Source of the DNA: Paraprevotella clara YIT 11840
Lineage (GTDB): Bacteria > Bacteroidota > Bacteroidia > Bacteroidales > Bacteroidaceae
DNA: 64,000 bases
Reading direction: 5' to 3'
NCBI RefSeq assembly: GCF_000233955.1
Contig: NZ_JH376605.1
Location: forward strand, 1-64,000
Shown here: positions 26,201 to 35,500 of the stretch, in pieces
Layout: each line of letters starts with the position of its first letter
Numbering within the stretch: position 1 is the stretch's first letter
Translations under genes and position numbers: made by a program
Notes under the pieces: generated by a model
Databases searched by the model: none
What the model saw: the letters and a program-made list of their open reading frames with translations, nothing else
What the model was told of the DNA's origin: nothing

Positions 26201-26807
26201 CGTCAAAGGTATAGCTCTGTCCGGCTGTAACGCCCACAAACTCCGCATCCCGGAACTCACTGATGACGGTCGAACCGCGTTTCACGATCACGCGGGCTTT
26301 CAGGTCGCTGTAGCCGTCCACCGTACCGCCACCGGCAGTGCCCACACCTACGGAGTATTTCACCACAAAGCCGCTGCCCAGTGCCAGATACTGCGAGGCG
26401 GGAAGTCCCGCACCGCCGCTGTCCGTCAGGTCGATGTTCACCACCACCTTGTCATCGTCCGTGTACTTGGAAAAGCGCACTTCCTTCGAGCTCTCGCCGC
26501 CCTGGTTGTCCTTCTGCTTGACGGTCATCACGTACTGGGTGCCGTCCTCGCTGTCCTGCACATCCACGTCCGTCACCGTACCCACCATCGCATCGAACAC
26601 CGTTCCGGATGTAGGAGGTTTCGTCTCGCCGCTCACCAGTTCCTCGGTAGGGGTACGGTTTGACAGTTCCTTCTTCAGGAACGCTTCGATGTCATCGCCT
26701 GCATAGGCATGATAGGTGCCGTCCGGCTGTTTCTGATTCCATGGTGTTTCAAGATTCATCGGATGTTCAGTCGCGTTGATGATTCCGCTTATTTTCCTTT
26801 TTGCCAT
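20256..26807 (-). CDS. Large tail/receptor-binding protein, DGR target
   Basis: A 2183-residue protein, the last and largest gene of the tail operon. The N-terminal part has Ig-like beta repeats (to about residue 350). Residues about 490-690 look like a LamG/concanavalin domain. A CotH-like segment follows (VRIQGTSSVNYARKNFRFYF near 800, IDYYDGDCQLGSDN near 1156). Leucine-rich-type text lies near 1400-1500. The C-terminal domain (about 1950-2183: CLGYEDIYGNKYDMMDG, then VGKWRIWMPDGS, YWISTATVRVVYRG) has the look of a C-type-lectin fold. Residues 2125-2162 are encoded by the variable repeat; diversified residues are C, Y, S and H, as expected of a ligand-binding face. It probably recognises the host surface; the receptor is unknown. 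Confidence 0.93.
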   Translation of the reverse strand: MAKRKISGIINATEHPMNLETPWNQKQPDGTYHAYAGDDIEAFLKKELSNRTPTEELVSGETKPPTSGTVFDAMVGTVTDVDVQDSEDGTQYVMTVKQKDNQGGESSKEVRFSKYTDDDKVVVNIDLTDSGGAGLPASQYLALGSGFVVKYSVGVGTAGGGTVDGYSDLKARVIVKRGSTVISEFRDAEFVGVTAGQSYTFDASPYLKDATAYTVQVEAQATYQDGTLMKTATAKVTMVAMELETTYSAGNGLADGGYKNDVNIPFTAKGTSGEKNIYYRVNGGQAFTLGLSAGSGVQQKNVTIPLTQMQEGTNVVEAYAQHENSGVVSRVHYITLLKAGGGVTAYAGLMFSHRAAGFQRDWKHPVLEAEQFTAWNFTYAGYDRDAYTARVKVTDRGSVVKEDLLQRGETGSYGRTNVNVEPLDYRVSCGDAVLEVQVNTTSHPDIEATLAPDAVCTFDAFGRSNTENNPASWVSGDKRMEFRDVLWSVNEYGAGSGWHKDRLLLAGGAGMTLTADGGYRPFNEADKPEGFAIRDVGMTLEIEYSTTNVTDTDAELITCLGQLDNGNRYGLIVTPEEAKFLTGVVTEAMDAGQVLRYEDSVGTKFQPGTNIRITYVFYPNVQTNEQRTLIGFYVNGEESAASKWLDKVNFDIQSQLEFKSAGADLNVKSVRIYNKALTSDEVLNNYIVDRNHLEDADGEPGVRSLDEDNRVLNEGDTVSMEKLMGLMKKRRNSILVLIGTGSVGSEVPSESDTLNVVDALAQLNDKKANKLVREVRFYNGEDRTLDFILTNVYVRIQGTSSVNYARKNFRFYFQKTASGWTVTLSYGEIDGNGRQKNPVVTTGKKNLFKLRRNSVGAKLACSKCDFSDSSMTTNTGGAKLINDGLKEMGLLTPAQRYAKDHGLEDDYRSAIDGLPCDLFVAKSADEDLTYYGQYNMNNEKSDSYPIFGQDETIGGEKWGEGDTLNYLEADEEGHKQYLPVCFETLNNSNPLCLFHWLPSTEPEHKDFMDYNFDGGLEFNHPKDTFWSDGGGDAEEEPNLKDHLGTGDKYDKMYKATDRMMSFVYRCVKETPAGRNMVYSTESHSFEGVDYEDDGDKFPTAKWQSDTFRKEAGKYFDLPHLIAYYLYVQFNLGVDQLAKNMLIRTWDGVKWSIDYYDGDCQLGSDNKSFLTGKYDDNRQTKRDGAYVMQGHNSWLWNLIVANCWDMIVEIMVSGWNGGASFMSAFSIQKAIDHFDTEQMKKWCSRLYNKSGIFKYIYPFLNEMPVGADGAKQTYPQIYGLKGSLKAHRNYFIQRRYDLKQVEYGYVSTLGAQFYQSTASLDKAYKLKPMQYRLTIPYRVQLSTSNGVQADSGVVDADVLHSLQLTRAFGENDPLKIIGAAKIKELVWHEDAFAIGFNFGLLTSLVKLDMSVEKASGYRNGSFMASTNGMLLLEEVNMRNNRLARNGDNGNVATLDLSWQGRLKKLDVRGTGLTRVKLATGAPVVQLCLPDTIEELFLEYLTKLSDSGLILEGINNVRGYRYTNCPGIDGFAMLERLHQARLNGSGKLERFVLEIDREDDGTLLKKYYDYGTYTQTGAVDDRHSGLRGKLTLTKYLADEELEKYAARYPELTIKQPPYTMIEFDDSVADDANVSNLDNKTGYKFGNTYKMSGHVNAILSKRHRVLAKVTKMPTSRKVEIAGQQVEVNNPDGEMTYFPLHDESSNFYADAEDMNDCTVAKLDGSEGDWMMYEPFYWSKGINDYLNNKKYACYSSYPEDEMPPVPEATVLTLDAIKETQGGWLGERKIMSGKPTLMESYTTDKAYSVCKVDVSGYRRVRFPSVPGTGLIGSVFADAEGNILKSIVVPTIGLKFEAGMYLIADVPERATALHFSILNTAEFDCVVLSHSDKIEDMEPDWVANEEHLCAVVGSSVVGSKLRACITGASTTASMTWTDFHYYSQQRGMQQIDALMHSRIANLSYAKYGRRDMQEQCGAGQHNNNRTTGGTAEHGMTDTIGYDEAYVINNKITNSLIDGLVHQYAWYKSRDEYGQATVVQVNNICCLGYEDIYGNKYDMMDGVDLPNDSGNVGKWRIWMPDGSIRMVQGKKDSGQWITGVAHGKYMDMIPVGNLNGSSSTYYTDMYWISTATVRVVYRGCYSAHAYGGVSNASAYYDASYSYANIGSRLAFRGKIVRAQSVAAYKAIREVA
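20324..20435 (-). repeat. DGR variable repeat (VR)
   Basis: 112 bp at the 3' end of the tail gene. Aligned with the template repeat at 46616-46727, it has 101 identical positions and 11 differences, all at template adenines (7 A to T, 3 A to G, 1 A to C). The last 24 or so bases (GCGAATATCGGCTCGCGTCTGG in VR direction, end at 20324) are identical and GC-rich, as expected of an initiation-of-mutagenic-homing site. The gene continues for 21 codons past it, so the VR is internal to the coding frame. Confidence 0.97.
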
Positions 26808-26832
26808 AATACTGTCCTTTTATAATAATCAT

Positions 26833-27027
26833 TCATTTATCAGTTTTACTGCTACCGTTCCATGCGTCCGATCCGTTCCACGGCTCGTCGCCTTTCCAGT
26901 ATCCAAGTCCGAAACAGCTGCTTATCGCAGACCACACCAGTCTTGCCCCGGCATAGACTGCCGACAGGGCACGTTTCCCCACATACGCAGCCGTTATTTC
27001 CTTACCGCCTATGGTTATCATCGTCAA
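26833..27027 (-). CDS. Small tail-operon protein
   Basis: A 64-residue protein (IGGKEITAAYVGKRALSAVYAGARLVWSAI, then a Trp/Gly/Ser-rich end). Short proteins with this KEITAAYVGKR pattern recur next to tail-fibre genes in Bacteroidales phages. The function is unknown; a small virion or fibre-base component is possible. It overlaps the upstream gene by 4 bases and lies 25 bases before the large tail gene. Confidence 0.7.
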   Translation of the reverse strand: MTMITIGGKEITAAYVGKRALSAVYAGARLVWSAISSCFGLGYWKGDEPWNGSDAWNGSSKTDK

Positions 27028-27743
27028 TCCTCCTCATAAATCAGATACAGCGTATTCGCATCCTTGTCCTGCAGCGCCTCGTAAGCTTCCCCGCTCATCA
27101 CCTCATGCCGGTAGGCCAGCAGTCTCAGGCTGCCGCCTGTTCCGGTATATACGGCATCACCCAGCAGGTAGAGCTTGTCCGGCAGGATGGCTGTCCGGTC
27201 CGCATTCATGAATATGCCGGCAGGAGGCACACCCGCCACATCCCAGTCCCCGTACAGGGTGGAGTCCATGTGGTAGGCGAACTTCCCGGCATCCGCTACA
27301 TACACTACGCTGCCGCCCGGTTTGGTACTCTTGTCAGGTAAAACGTTGCCTGTTTCCATCCATGAGGAAAAGCGTGCGGTAGCCCCGCCGATGGCTGCTG
27401 CCGTAGTCTGTTCCACCTTGGCAGCGGCGTTTTCTGCCTTGGCTGCCGCTTCGTTGGCCTTGGTGGCCGCTTCCGTGGCGGCCTGGGTCTTTTCCTCCAG
27501 TCCGGCTACGGCTCCTTCCGCTTTCTTGGCGGCAGCCTCGGCACGGGCGGCGGCATCGCTCGCAGGCTTCCCTATCAGTTCCAGGGGGACGTTCACCATC
27601 TTGCCGTCCTTCTCCCCGGGCAGTGATTTCACACCGCTCAGCGAGGTGACGGTCTCCAAGTCCTCCACGCCGGTAGAACTCTGGAGTACACGGTCCAGCA
27701 CTTCCTGAACCAGTTCTTCTTGTGTCATTTCTGCCATACTCAT
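27024..27743 (-). CDS. Tail-fibre-like protein with alanine-rich coiled coil
   Basis: A 239-residue protein. After a short helical N terminus, residues about 70-120 form a heptad-like alanine/lysine coiled coil (AAARAEAAAKKAEGAVAG and similar units), typical of trimeric phage fibres. The C-terminal part is beta-rich and short repeats of Leu/Tyr follow (AILPDKLYLLGDAVYTG). Position between the tail hub and the DGR-target protein suggests a structural fibre or connector. It overlaps both neighbours by 4 bases, so translation is coupled. Confidence 0.75.
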   Translation of the reverse strand: MSMAEMTQEELVQEVLDRVLQSSTGVEDLETVTSLSGVKSLPGEKDGKMVNVPLELIGKPASDAAARAEAAAKKAEGAVAGLEEKTQAATEAATKANEAAAKAENAAAKVEQTTAAAIGGATARFSSWMETGNVLPDKSTKPGGSVVYVADAGKFAYHMDSTLYGDWDVAGVPPAGIFMNADRTAILPDKLYLLGDAVYTGTGGSLRLLAYRHEVMSGEAYEALQDKDANTLYLIYEED

Positions 27744-28027
27744 TCGTTTTTATCGGTTTCTGACCCGCCCAGGATTTCGTTCAGGGCATCTATCACATTG
27801 GGAAGACAATAGCGTTCCACCGCCATGTGTATCATCCCGGTTTCCTCATCGCTGAACTCGGTCTCGCCGGTACTCTCGAAAATCTTGAACGCAAGCCGAT
27901 GGGCCTTGATGCCACTGACACGCGTATACAGCAAATCGGCTATCTGCTCACGTGCATCGAAAACCTCCCTCGTCTGACGGGTTATTCCGGTGGGAACGCT
28001 GAAATTCCTGAAATCTAACTTTTTCAT
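27740..28027 (-). CDS. Hypothetical tail-operon protein
   Basis: A 95-residue, mostly helical, soluble protein (VSGIKAHRLAFKIFESTGETEFSDEETGMIHMAVERYC). No family recognised. It starts 13 bases after the tail hub gene and overlaps the fibre gene by 4 bases, so a tail-assembly or virion role is likely from context only. Confidence 0.65.
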   Translation of the reverse strand: MKKLDFRNFSVPTGITRQTREVFDAREQIADLLYTRVSGIKAHRLAFKIFESTGETEFSDEETGMIHMAVERYCLPNVIDALNEILGGSETDKNE

Positions 28028-28040
28028 ATATATCTGTTTT

Positions 28041-31000
28041 TTAGGATGAATGATTCAATATCTGGTAACGGAATCCGTCCGCTTTTGTAATAAGTACCGT
28101 TACGGAGTCCCCGGATGCCATCTCGTAGTTTTGCAAATCTTCATTGTGGTTATAGATACCTTTTAGTATGATATTCTTTGAACCGGGTCTGACCCTGAAC
28201 GTGACAATGGCTGCAAAATCGGTAGGCAAGTAACTCATGCCGAACTTGTATGCCACAGAACTTTCCGACGGCAGCGTAACCTCTACCTTACTGTAGTTGG
28301 GTTCATTGTAATACATCAAAATGATATTGTGTTGTGAGAAATCCACCGTGTAGTTTCCACTTCCGAAGGTAAGCAGCTTGGCTTTCGTATTGATAAACGC
28401 CGGGGCAAGTAATGCCGCATTGCTGCTGATACCGTAGTTCTTCGTACCGCCGGTAACATCTATAAACAATCCATAGTTCGCTTGGTCGAAGCCGTAATTC
28501 CCGTATATATTGGGGGCTGAGTTCACGATACGACCGACAGCGGTAAAAGCTCCTCCTGCAGAAGACGGTATCACATCATCACCGAACATCACATATCCTT
28601 TGCTGCCGCCGACACGGAAAAAATCATCATAAATGGCAAGACCGCCACCGCTCCCGTGAGAGTCGGCCACAGAACCGATACGGCCGTTCCCTATCTCAAA
28701 GCCGCCGATTTTCCCTTTGCTGCTGTCTATCTCTCCGGTAAACTTACCGTTGGTCGTTTCAATGCTGCCGTCTTCCAGTATCTTGAAGTTGCCGTTGGCC
28801 GTTACCAGTCCCTCCAGCTGTATATGGTCGGCTGTCAGCTTGATTTTGCTCACGGTATTTCCGTACTCGTCCTCTTCCTCCACGCTCACCCCGATAAGGG
28901 CAATCTTTCCTGTATTGTCCTGCGCATACAGACCGGAACCTTCAGGCTTTATGACAAGCCCGGTCTCTTTCAGCGCATTACCGTCCTTGTCGAAGACCGC
29001 CGCTGAAATCTTTACCAGCCGGTCGCTCTGTTCGAACAGTGTACGGTACTTATAGGCCAGTGCGTCCGCCTTGTTGGTGCTGAACACCAGCAGCGAAATG
29101 TAAATCACGCCCGTAAACGACAGCTTGAAGTCGCCAGTGCCGTTCCAAAGTCCGTCCAACGTGAACATCTTCTCACCGCCAACGGGCAGGTCCTCTTCAT
29201 GGCCGAACATGTTGAAGTTCTCAAACCCGGTCTTATCAGCGTTCACAAATTCTATTTTCAACCTTCCGGCCTTGATAACCCGGTAGCTGAACGACAGATA
29301 CACCACGCCGGGCACCCGTTCGCCCTGGCTGTTCGTCTGCCGGTACTCCGGTACCAGCCGGAAGTCCTCCAGTTTCTGCATGATATAGCTGTTCCGGATA
29401 TAGGCATAAGGCACCTTGCCGTCGGTCCGTATCTCGGCATGGCCGTCCGGCTTCGTACCGTAAGGACCGCCGTTCGCCCAGATCCAGCGTCCGCCCAGGG
29501 TGAACAGCGTAGCCTTGCTGCCCGTCTTCCATTTGTCCATGCCGTCGGCAAAACTGCTGTTGTCCAGATAACTCTGTTCTTCGCGTATTTCCTTGCGCAA
29601 GCTTTCCACGGCTGAATGGATTTTCCCCTCGGTTATCTCAAACCGCGTCAGGATGTCCTCGCCCGTCATCAACACGAACGTACCCTTCAGCCACACGTTG
29701 TCGGCATACAGGCCGTTTCCTTTCGGCTGTTTGTCTGCCGGGAAAGCGCTGCTCCTGATGCCGTCCAGCTTACCCAGCCGGCAACGAAGGCAGCCGTTGA
29801 AGTTCTTGGCCTTCACACCGTCCAGAATGTCGATACGGGGCTGTCCGTCCTCCGTGGCCGCAATGGATATAAGGTTCTGCCGGAGCGGGGTTTCGGTGTT
29901 GCCCATCAGCACGCACTCATCGCCTGCCTCCGGCTTCACCCCGCCAAACTCGCTTACCGGGACCAGTACACCGCCGGCTATCACCGAAGCCACCTCCACC
30001 CAGTATGCTTTTAGTTTCTTACCACCCGTAACCGCACAGCGCATCAGGTCATGGGCCACAAAGCCCGATTCCTGCTCAAACACGATGCGGTAGTTGTCGC
30101 CCTGCTTCACCACGTCCTTGATCTTGCCGTTGGCAGCGGACACCACCAGCTGGCCGCACACGCTGCGCACCTTCTCGATCAGCAGTTCCAGCGCCACCAG
30201 GCTTTGCCGGGCAGTCACTTTGTCCACCGTCAGGTTTGTCAGTCCGGTCAGCTGGTCAATCCACAGCTGCCAGCCCTCACCGGTCAGCCCGTCCACAAAC
30301 TCCGTGCTGCGCAGCAGTTCGCGGATCACGGCAGTCAAGTATTCGGCATTGCCCTCACCATCCACGATGCCGCAGGGCTTGCCGCCAGCAGCCTCGCCAA
30401 AGCTCACACCCTTCAGGAAGCGGATGGACTCTTTGGCTGTGTCCGGCTGGTTCTTGCTCAGGAACTCTTTCTGGCTGCGCCGGGCGGAAAACAGGTTGTT
30501 GTCCGTGGGCAGCGTCTTGTCCCAGCTTCGTATGATGTCCGGAAGGGCAGCGCCTTCCGTCTTTGATTTCGTATAGCTTTTCAGCGCACCGATGCTGTCC
30601 GTCACCTTGTCGAACTTGCCCACCTGCAGCGCATCGCTTATCTCGATGTCCATCTGCCCGGGTTCGTTCACCTTGCGGCTGATCTTGGTGATACGGCTCT
30701 GACGGTAGCCTTTTTCCGGGAAATACTTCCGGCTCTCCAGCTTCACCCGTCTGCCCACAAACAGGTCTATGCCGTGCTCCTCGATGTATACCGGGTCTGT
30801 CGGGGCTTTGTAGGCGGCAATGTCCAGCCAGTGGTCCCGGTTGTACTCGTCCACCGCAACCGCAAACTCCTCTTCGGCCAGCCGGTAATACTCATCCGGC
30901 ATCCGGATATTCCACAGGATATAGGTGTCGCCTGCTCGGGGCACCAGCTTGCCGCCCGGCAGCTGGGTGTCGTCATCGTAGGGCCAGATGGTGATCAGTT

Positions 31001-32021
31001 CGAATTCACGTGCCGCGCTGTCGTAGTTCACCTCAAAGTAGTGGTCATCGCTTTCTCCCAGTCCGGCAAGGTCGCCCGTCTGGAACGACACACGTTTGGT
31101 TTCTCCGGCCAGCTCGTACAGGTTAGGGTCAAAGTCCAGTTCCCCGTCCCGGAAATAATAGACGGTGAATTTGTTTCCTTCATCGTCTGCCACCTCCTCG
31201 CTGCGAACCGAGCTCACCGTACCGACCCGACGGGGGAAGATGCCGCTGAAAGCATCCTGCTCGTAATGGTCATAGATGCCATATTCCTCCACGCCCTGCT
31301 CGATGTACTTCCTGCCGCCGGGAAGCATCAGACGCGGGCTGCCGTATTTCTCCGCATCGATGTTGCGGGTCGAGCCTACCGGGAACAGGCGCGTATAGAA
31401 TTTGGCCGTGTTGCTCGTATCTCTTTCCAGGGAGGTCAGCCCCTTGCCATAGCCAAGGGTGATTTCTTCCCCGTGTTCGCAGCGGCACACGTTCACAGTC
31501 TGCCCCTCAACCCACCATTCCACCTTGCCGCCTGCCTTTTCCGCGATGGCTTTCAGCGCTTCGTCGCAGTACATCCCCTCGTAGTCTATCGTGATCAGCT
31601 CCGTACCTTCCACCGTACCCGTCTTCCAGTCAGTAATGTGGCCCATGCCGTTATTGATAGCCTTCACCACCATCGCCACATGCTCGCGGGGCGTGGCCGT
31701 CAGGGTAAACAGGGGGTTGGTGTCCCCGTCCGTCGTCTCCAGCACCAGGAACCGCTTGATTAGGCTCTCGATACCGTACAGCTTCAGGTTATACTCCCAT
31801 TCACCATCGCTCACCTGCTTCGGCGTGTAGCGTTCTGTCAGCCAGTACCGTTCGCCCAGATAGTCCGTGTAGTCGTTCACGTCCAGGGGCAGGAAGGCAT
31901 AATAGCTGAACGACAGGGAAAGCACATTGTCTCCCTGCACTTCCTTGCTTTGCGTCGAGCTGTCGTTCACGGCCACATCCGCACGCTTGGTTCCGGCTTT
32001 ATCATATATCGTTAGAAGCAT
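28041..32021 (-). CDS. Tail hub / tail-associated protein (Tal-like)
   Basis: A 1326-residue protein. The N-terminal 370 residues (LTIYDKAGTKRADVAVNDSST, SFSYYAFLPLDVNDYTDYLGERYWL) match the hub part of siphophage tail-associated proteins that form the tail tip beneath the Dit ring. The long central region holds carbohydrate-binding-like beta domains (near 870-990: ATLFTLGGRWIWANGGPYGTKPDGHAEIRTDG) and ends with a beta-helix-like, glycine-rich segment (GKFTGEIDSSKGKIGGFEIGNGRIGS). It lies between Dit-like and fibre genes, which supports the tip/hub call. No peptidase active site is clear. Confidence 0.85.
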   Translation of the reverse strand: MLLTIYDKAGTKRADVAVNDSSTQSKEVQGDNVLSLSFSYYAFLPLDVNDYTDYLGERYWLTERYTPKQVSDGEWEYNLKLYGIESLIKRFLVLETTDGDTNPLFTLTATPREHVAMVVKAINNGMGHITDWKTGTVEGTELITIDYEGMYCDEALKAIAEKAGGKVEWWVEGQTVNVCRCEHGEEITLGYGKGLTSLERDTSNTAKFYTRLFPVGSTRNIDAEKYGSPRLMLPGGRKYIEQGVEEYGIYDHYEQDAFSGIFPRRVGTVSSVRSEEVADDEGNKFTVYYFRDGELDFDPNLYELAGETKRVSFQTGDLAGLGESDDHYFEVNYDSAAREFELITIWPYDDDTQLPGGKLVPRAGDTYILWNIRMPDEYYRLAEEEFAVAVDEYNRDHWLDIAAYKAPTDPVYIEEHGIDLFVGRRVKLESRKYFPEKGYRQSRITKISRKVNEPGQMDIEISDALQVGKFDKVTDSIGALKSYTKSKTEGAALPDIIRSWDKTLPTDNNLFSARRSQKEFLSKNQPDTAKESIRFLKGVSFGEAAGGKPCGIVDGEGNAEYLTAVIRELLRSTEFVDGLTGEGWQLWIDQLTGLTNLTVDKVTARQSLVALELLIEKVRSVCGQLVVSAANGKIKDVVKQGDNYRIVFEQESGFVAHDLMRCAVTGGKKLKAYWVEVASVIAGGVLVPVSEFGGVKPEAGDECVLMGNTETPLRQNLISIAATEDGQPRIDILDGVKAKNFNGCLRCRLGKLDGIRSSAFPADKQPKGNGLYADNVWLKGTFVLMTGEDILTRFEITEGKIHSAVESLRKEIREEQSYLDNSSFADGMDKWKTGSKATLFTLGGRWIWANGGPYGTKPDGHAEIRTDGKVPYAYIRNSYIMQKLEDFRLVPEYRQTNSQGERVPGVVYLSFSYRVIKAGRLKIEFVNADKTGFENFNMFGHEEDLPVGGEKMFTLDGLWNGTGDFKLSFTGVIYISLLVFSTNKADALAYKYRTLFEQSDRLVKISAAVFDKDGNALKETGLVIKPEGSGLYAQDNTGKIALIGVSVEEEDEYGNTVSKIKLTADHIQLEGLVTANGNFKILEDGSIETTNGKFTGEIDSSKGKIGGFEIGNGRIGSVADSHGSGGGLAIYDDFFRVGGSKGYVMFGDDVIPSSAGGAFTAVGRIVNSAPNIYGNYGFDQANYGLFIDVTGGTKNYGISSNAALLAPAFINTKAKLLTFGSGNYTVDFSQHNIILMYYNEPNYSKVEVTLPSESSVAYKFGMSYLPTDFAAIVTFRVRPGSKNIILKGIYNHNEDLQNYEMASGDSVTVLITKADGFRYQILNHSS

Positions 32022-32042
32022 ATTCTAATAGCGTTTGAATGG

Positions 32043-32507
32043 TTATATAATCGGTTTCGGTTCCCGGAACTTTACCCGGAACTTTCCGGCATGCACACCT
32101 TCCGTCCACAGATAGGTCAGCGGGGTGAACTTCGTACAGTCGGCATACTTCACCCGCAGCTGCAGATCCAGCTGGGGGAAACGGATCTCCAGCCAGCCGT
32201 CCTTCCCTTGCTTCAGGAAATTCACAAAGGCAAAGTACTGCTTCATCCAGCCTGCCTGGGTCTTGTTGTAAAGCGCAAAATGCAGCGTCACGTCACGCGC
32301 TTCATTCCGTGGGGTCAGCACGGGGCTGTATTTTTCCCCGTGCTCTTCCCGTATGTCCACAGCCGTATCCTTCTTGGCCTTGCTCGGGGTCAGGATGGCC
32401 GTCAGGTTCTCCATGCCCCCGCGCCGGTCTTCCACCAGGAACACGCCGTATTCCGTCCAGATGTCCGTGCCGTTCACCAGCACCAGTCCGCTCAGTATAT
32501 TGCCCAT
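32043..32507 (-). CDS. Distal tail protein-like (Dit)
   Basis: A 154-residue protein. The sequence (LVLVNGTDIWTEYGVFLVEDRRGG, then NEARDVTLHFALYNKTQAGWMKQYFAFVNFLKQGKDGWLEIRFP) has the layout of the N-terminal belt domain of distal tail proteins, which form a hexameric ring joining the tail tube to the tip. Position between tape measure and Tal-like genes is the standard one. The domain is short, without the extra C-terminal carbohydrate module of some Dits. Confidence 0.7.
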   Translation of the reverse strand: MGNILSGLVLVNGTDIWTEYGVFLVEDRRGGMENLTAILTPSKAKKDTAVDIREEHGEKYSPVLTPRNEARDVTLHFALYNKTQAGWMKQYFAFVNFLKQGKDGWLEIRFPQLDLQLRVKYADCTKFTPLTYLWTEGVHAGKFRVKFREPKPII

Positions 32508-32508
32508 A

Positions 32509-35500
32509 TCACTTCACTTTTAGTCCGTCACGTATCATTTTCTTTATCACTTCCTTCAGTTCGCCCAGGTGTCCGGCGCTCACACCGGTGTTCTCGGCTA
32601 TCCGGGCCAGATGCCCTTCAGCCGTGTCCATCTTCTCCACCACGCTTTCCAGCCGGTCGTCCATGCTGCTCCAGTGCTGCAGCCCGCCGGTGAACATGCC
32701 CTCCAGTTTCGTGCCCTGGTCCTGCGTCATGGCCGTAAAGCCGCCCGCTTTCGCACTTTGGCTCGTACCGCCCTGCTGCGTCTTGTCATAACCGGTGGCT
32801 GCCGCCAGGTTGTCACGCAGGGCAAGGGCTTCATCCATATACTGCATGTACTCTTCCATCAGCGCGTTCCGTTCCGCCTCGGTCAGTTCGTTGTCCTCCA
32901 TGGCCTTGCCAAACTTCTCCCACCAGCCTTTCAGTTTGTCGCTGTACATCTCACCGATCTTGTTGCTCAGCATCGCCCGCATGAAGTACTCGGATATATC
33001 CTCCGCCGCATCCTTGGCACCGTACTTCATGTTCATCAGGTTGTCGATGAAGCTGCTGTACATACCGTCGAACGAAATGCCCGTCAGCCCTTCATACAGC
33101 TGGTCGGTCAGTTCCTCCAGCTTGCCGGCCTGGTCTATGTAGTCATCCAGTTTCTCGGTCAGTCGCCCGCCATAGCCTCCCTTACCGGTATTCTGGATTT
33201 GCGTCCACATATCCACGTTGCTGCGCAGTGCCTTCATTTCCTCCGGGCTCAGGCTCCACAGGTTCCCGTCCCACTGGCGGCCGATCTGTCCGCTCAGTTT
33301 GTCTATCTGTGCCTGGTTGAAACCGCCCCAGTAGTAGTTCCAGCTGTGGTGACTTCCGTGGTAGCCGGCTTGCGCCATAGCCATCTGCAGGTAGTTCGAA
33401 TTCGTTTCCTGCTGCATCTTGTACGCGTCGCGGTAAGCCGCCACACTCTTCGTCCCCTGGCTCTGCTTGATGGTGTCGGTCAGATCCTCTATCGAGGTCT
33501 GCAGCAGCTCGTTCCGGTCTGTAAGACGGTCTATAGCCGCCTGCACTTCCTTGGCGTTCCCGCCGATGCCGAACAGTTTGTTGAAACCTCCGAAAGACAC
33601 CGTGTTCAGCAATCCCCCGATACCTTTCACAAGGGAACCGCCTATCTGTTTGAACAGGTCTCCGCTGAGGATATTGTCGAGTATTCCGGTTATCGCATTG
33701 AAAATGGTGTCTATCAATGATGAGATAATCGGGCCAATACCGTCTTTCAGCAAATCCAGTATGGAGAGAATGGCCGATATGATCTGCCCGATGACTCCGG
33801 CACTTGACAGGGTTTCGGACATCCGGCTGATGGCATCGCCGACCTTGCCTCCGATATTCAGTTTTGAAAGACCGGTAAGCATGTTCTGGATTCCTTCAAA
33901 TGATCCCTGCAAGGTTCCGCTCGCAAAGCCGTGCAACCCGTTGGATACCATGTTCAATCCGTCAACCGTGTCCCGGGAGGCACTTTTCACCTCCCCGGCA
34001 AGCGCCTTCATTTCAGAGGTGGCGTTCAGGTATTCTTCGTCAGCTGAAACGCTGGACGATTGAGCCGTTTGAAGAGCAATTTGGGTACGTTCTATTTCTG
34101 CCTGGTTACCGCTTTCAAGAGCCTTGTTGTAATCGGCCTGCGCCGCTTTCAACCGGATGAATGCCGCTTCCTGCTGCAGTTCTGCATTTTGCACACGTGT
34201 TACGGCATCCCCCAAAGCGTGCATCTGCGTTTGCAGCCGGGCAAAATCCAATGTGCCGTTGCCACCGGGGAGCATGCTTTGAATACGTTCAATGGCATCG
34301 TAAACGACCTGCTGATCCGCTGCTCCTGATTTTTTGAACTCATCCGTCTTGACATACTGCTTAAGTTCGCCAAGCAGATTCTTCATCTGGTCTGCAAGCA
34401 AGCCGGTTAAATCCCCGAACGCTGCTCCCCAGTCTATCTTCTGGGTAAGGGATTCCATGTCCACTTTGTGCACAGCCGCATCACGCTGCTTTTCCAAAGT
34501 CAGTCTTTCGCCCTGGGACTGTGCCTTGCGGATTTTCTCGGCATATTCTTCAGCGATGGCCAGTTTCTGCTGCTGGAAGGTCCCGTATTCCTTCAGATAG
34601 TCACGCATGGCTTCCGCCTCTTCCCTGTACACGTCCGCCTCCGCTTTTTTCCTTGACTCGGTGTTTGAGGCACGGGCTTTTTCAAGTTCATCCTGTTGCT
34701 CCCGGGTAAGTCCGTTATCTCCGGTAGAAAGACCGGCTTCCTTGTTCTCACGCTTCCAGTCGGCTTCCTGCCGGTTTATCTCTTCTTTCCGGGCGTTATA
34801 GTCATATTCGATTTGTGCCAGTTTCTTCTCGGTACCGGCTTGCATGCGGTCTATCTCTTCCTTCCGGTTTTCAGCCTGCAGGGCGGCAAGATCCTGCGCC
34901 AGCCTGCGCTCTGTGGCAAGCCGTTGCTTGGCTTCCGCTTCCGGATTCTTCCCGGACTGCTTGGGGTCGATATGCCCACCGATATTTCCTTTTTTGGCTG
35001 CTTCTGCGGCTTTCTTTACCTCTTCCTCCGCTTTTTTCAGATAACCGTCACGTTTGTTTTCGGCATTTTTCAACAGTACGTCATAAGCTTCCTGATCATG
35101 TTTCTTGATGGCAGCCTGTGCGTCATAGAACTGCCCGGATTCTGCCATGCTTGACTGCATGATATATTGTCCCCATTTCCCGAAAAAACCCATGGCGCTT
35201 TCCGCCTCTTCCGGTTTCTGCGCCTTGATTTTATTCACCTCTTCATCGGCTTCTGCAGCTTTTTTTACAAGGTTCTGGACATTGGTCTGGTGCAGCAGAA
35301 CCTGTACATAGTCCTCGCTCTTTTGGATAAGGGTATCATACCATTCGGAAAGTGTTTTATAATACCCGAAAGATTCCCCGTACTTGCGGTTCAGTTCCTC
35401 CACCTTCGCCTTTTCCTGTTCCTTGCTGCCGGTGAAGTTCTTTATTTCATCGATGACCGATTTCAGTTCGAAGCGGGTACGCACCATCTGGGCACGGCCG

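Noticed and set aside
30774-31763. 329-codon plus-strand open frame
   Set aside because: It is antisense to the tail hub gene and has the low-complexity composition of a shadow frame.
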